NCBI GenBank assembly: GCA_020746875.1
Contig: JAGTJL010000014.1
Coordinates: forward strand, 1,736,001 to 1,800,000
DNA length: 64,000 nucleotides
Origin: Rhexocercosporidium sp. MPI-PUGE-AT-0058
Taxonomy: Eukaryota; Ascomycota; Leotiomycetes; Helotiales
Direction of reading: 5' to 3'
The position numbers were made by a program, and so were the translations under genes. The notes beneath the pieces were generated by a model, which saw only the letters and a list, made by a program, of their open reading frames with translations, had not been told where the DNA came from and did no database searches. This document shows positions 62,901-64,000 of this stretch, one piece after another; the first letter of the stretch is position 1, and each line of letters starts with the position of its first letter.

Positions 62901-64000
62901 TTAACAAATCTTAAGAAAGATTATATTTTTTTAATATTTATAAGTTTAATTTATTTAACGACTACCTTGACTTTTTAAAGGTCTATAATCAGTCTTATAA
63001 AAGTTATTACGTAACTTAAAAAGGTGACTTCTTCCTTATAAAAATAATACTTCTTAAGTTTTAAAAGTATTAAGAAAGCCTTTAGCTTTTTTAATATTAT
63101 TATAATGTTTTTTACATATTATTCTTTTATTTTAAAATAAATTAAAATATCGTTTAAGTAATATATATATATTATATTTAAATATTATTATAAAATATTA
63201 TTAATTAAACGTTAAAATATAATAAGCGCGTTAATTAGTTCGAAAGGCATAATTATGTACTTATAATAATTAAAACGTATGCGAAATATTATTTTCTCTT
63301 TTTTTTCTTTTATTATTTTCACGAAATTATACGCGCTTTGTAAGTCTAGTTAAGTGAAGATCTTAGCGCCGCTGAGTTTGTCTCGTAGCTTTTTAATTAA
63401 GAGTAGTATATAATAATCCTTTTTAGTAGCTTCGTTTAATTAACGGTAATTAATATATACTCTTTATTTACCGTCCTTTTTTAGTGCGAAGAGGACGTTA
63501 CTTTCTTAAAAGGATTTAAACTTTTAAATAAATCCTTTCGTTAGGTTTTTATTAATATATTTTTTAATTATTATTAGGTTTATGGCTAAGTATTTTTATA
63601 ATAATTAAAATATTAGCTTTGTGCCTTTAATTAACTCAATTTAATGATTGTAATCCTAGTGTTTAAGTAAGGCGTTGTTATTTAATTCTTTTTTAAATAA
63701 TGCCTTAAACCGTTTGTATTTTAACGGTATGTCGTTAGGGGTCGTTACTTTGTCCTTTGGCTTTTCTTTAAAGGTTACGCTTAACTCTCTTAAGCCTTTC
63801 ACTAGTTTTTTATTTTAAAAACAGCCCTTATAATTATTGAATTTTAATTTTTGCGTTTTTTAATTAATTTTTAAATTATAAAGTTATATTTATAATAGCC
63901 CCAGAATAATATCGTGCCTTTTAATTCGAGTTATATTGAATTAAATATATTTAAAATATCCGCCGATTCTTATATATAATAACTTTATTTATATATTAAT
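59996..64000 (-). mobile_element. RIP-degraded Gypsy chromovirus polyprotein, runs off the window
   Basis: Minus-strand pol remnants, read from high to low coordinates: reverse transcriptase at about 63500-63000 (LNEATKKDYYILLLIKKLRD, KLSGAKIFT, LDLQSAYNFV, and a YLNDILIYFK form of the YxDD box), RNase H near 62550-62280 (ELLYEI, ILTDYKNLIYF), integrase C-terminus near 60960-60860 (LLEPAPPRALLALITKV) and a chromodomain near 60860-60690 (KYLIK, KEYL, FKNT with stops at expected Trp positions). Stops fall mainly at TGG, CAA and CGA codons; the block is AT-rich throughout. The gag/protease side lies beyond 64000. Order RT-RNase H-integrase-chromodomain identifies a Metaviridae-type chromovirus. 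Non-functional. Confidence 0.85.
61883..62028. mobile_element. Short non-RIP insertion inside the dead Gypsy element, solo-LTR-like
   Basis: A 146-base island of normal GC content (GGTCAGGGGTCCGGAACAGG) in a very AT-rich surrounding. It starts TG and ends CA (TGCTTTGGCT...GTCGTTACA) and holds a TATATATA box, like a small LTR. No clear target duplication. It must have arrived after the RIP damage around it. Confidence 0.5.

Noticed and set aside
1..64000. tRNA, rRNA or CRISPR arrays
   Set aside because: I looked for TTCGA-type T-loops with paired arms and for short regularly spaced repeats; the few TTCGATTCC/TTCAAATC words lack a matching acceptor stem or lie inside coding exons.
63000..64000. 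Active retrotransposon
   Set aside because: Stops occur repeatedly at TGG and CAA positions of the reverse transcriptase, and the YxDD box is altered, so it cannot be active.

Overview
The window is nuclear DNA of a filamentous ascomycete (Pezizomycotina; a helotialean-type leotiomycete is my guess from overall gene flavour, not proven). Evidence: genes are split by short GT-AG introns with CTAAC/CTGAC branch sites, and many families are fungus-specific (Zn2Cys6 factor, HET, NACHT-ankyrin, Clr5, Dicer-2, SMP-C2). Transposons are AT-rich and full of C-to-T and G-to-A nonsense changes, the mark of repeat-induced point mutation (RIP). For nine genes I traced every intron by hand and the spliced length is a multiple of three, so those models are solid.

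Layout. 1-11.2 kb: a Zn2Cys6 regulator (cut by the window edge) divergent from a mitochondrial citrate carrier, two decayed enzymes (SDR, acyl-CoA dehydrogenase), then an NAD+ synthetase gene with 24 introns. 12.4-25 kb: a Rad5/HLTF-like SNF2 helicase, a 1,528-residue NACHT-zinc finger-ankyrin receptor-like protein and an OTT_1508-like deaminase. 25-32 kb: a C2H2 regulator with a premature stop and an intact Dicer-like 2 gene. 34-46.9 kb: a GMC oxidoreductase with a bad splice donor, a MITE-like hairpin, an amidase pseudogene, a small P-loop kinase whose 5' end is duplicated and RIP-mutated nearby, an F-box-like remnant and an SMP/C2 lipid-transfer protein. 47.5-49.7 kb: a complete, dead pogo/Fot1 element. 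49.7-57.7 kb: gene fragments, an intact HET-CAX fusion gene and a broken Clr5-TPR gene. 58.7-64 kb: AT-rich RIP-degraded transposon DNA, mainly a minus-strand Gypsy chromovirus.

Two things stand out. First, 11 of the 24 introns in the NAD+ synthetase gene fall into three families of look-alike introns, one with strong internal inverted repeats: they look like introner-like elements that multiplied inside one gene. Second, one intact gene joins a full HET (non-self recognition) domain to a CAX-type Ca2+/H+ exchanger whose two signature glutamate motifs are changed, suggesting a HET protein with a membrane module that no longer transports normally. The window also carries a STAND receptor-like gene, a Dicer-2 gene and a deaminase, all of families linked to conflict or self/non-self functions in fungi; whether they work together is not shown by the sequence.
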